Position numbers and translations under genes: made by a program. Below the pieces are notes generated by a model. The model was not told where the DNA came from, made no database searches, and worked only from the letters and a program-made list of their open reading frames with translations. This document shows positions 25,741 to 25,819 of a DNA stretch of 25,819 nucleotides, piece after piece (position 1 is the first letter of the stretch; each line of letters opens with the position of its first letter). This DNA is from Chara braunii (Eukaryota > Streptophyta > Charophyceae > Charales > Characeae), in contig BFEA01000196.1 in NCBI GenBank assembly GCA_003427395.1, positions 1,680,569 to 1,706,387 of the forward strand, written 5' to 3'.

Positions 25741-25819
25741 CCCCGGCCCCGGGGCCCCGGCGGGGTTCCGGGGTTCCGGGGTTGGGCACCCCCAACCCCG
25801 GCTCCAGACCCCCCCGCAA
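25741..25819. other. GC-rich block with G-quadruplex and hairpin potential
   Basis: Four G-runs with short loops lie at 25762-25786 (GGGGTTCC twice, GGGG, TT, GGG). The last part also forms a hairpin: CCGGGGTTGGG pairs with CCCAACCCCGG around the middle at 25787. It sits upstream of LINE ORF1, where a 5' UTR or promoter would be, but could be a separate repeat cut by the window edge. Confidence 0.6.

Noticed and set aside
1-25819. CRISPR array or bacterial operon
   Set aside because: No regularly spaced repeats with unique spacers; all recognisable genes are eukaryotic retroelements.

Overview
This is eukaryotic repeat DNA: an intergenic stretch built almost entirely from retrotransposon relics, small inverted-repeat elements and microsatellites, with one 480-base assembly gap. 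No intact host gene, rRNA or convincing tRNA gene is visible. The primer-binding site resembles the plant initiator-Met type, the reverse transcriptases are of Ty3/gypsy and L1-like LINE type, and there are very long CT/CA tracts. Together these suggest a large-genome streptophyte (land plant or charophyte alga). A Chara-like alga is my best guess, but that is inference, not proof.

Region 1 (about 1-8100, minus strand) is a decayed Ty3/gypsy element. In transcription order it has an iMet-like PBS beside an 18-nt perfect palindrome, gag with a CCHC knuckle, an aspartic protease, RT/RNase H with YMDD, and an integrase with a complete D,D,E triad. Two things are unusual. A PHD-finger-like cysteine/histidine cluster precedes the integrase zinc-binding region. 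At least three further reading frames follow the integrase before the left edge: a ~160-codon frame, an acidic/arginine-rich frame, and a frame that runs off the window. The coding line is broken by isolated nonsense codons and one clear frameshift.

Region 2 (8100-10750) has no recognisable gene. It probably starts with LTR sequence. It also holds a minus-strand promoter-like arrangement (a TATA box plus paired CCAAT boxes) and purine-rich low-complexity DNA.

Region 3 (10750-17000) holds a plus-strand 3' relic of a LINE, short tandem repeats and hairpins, a long CT microsatellite, and an unrecognised minus-strand coding relic (13226-14079). It continues with the CT-gap-CA block flanked by two related hairpins, and a nested foldback of alternating 15-mers.

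Region 4 (17000-20700) is a cluster of small elements: a 103-bp element with 37-bp inverted repeats, a three-copy tandem repeat, and a 436-bp MITE with 18-bp TIRs and a TAA duplication (PIF/Harbinger-like). It also has a 120-bp tandem duplication, a tiny retro-insertion with an 11-bp target-site duplication, a tRNA-like segment, and several copies of a hairpin-forming repeat.

Region 5 (20730-25819, minus strand) is a long but dead L1-like LINE: ORF1, AP endonuclease, RT with FADD, a C-terminal zf-RVT knuckle and a tail domain. It has several in-frame stops and an apparent endonuclease-RT deletion. Its C-terminal part is recognisably related to the plus-strand relic at 10.9-11.9 kb, so one LINE family has inserted twice in this window in opposite orientations.
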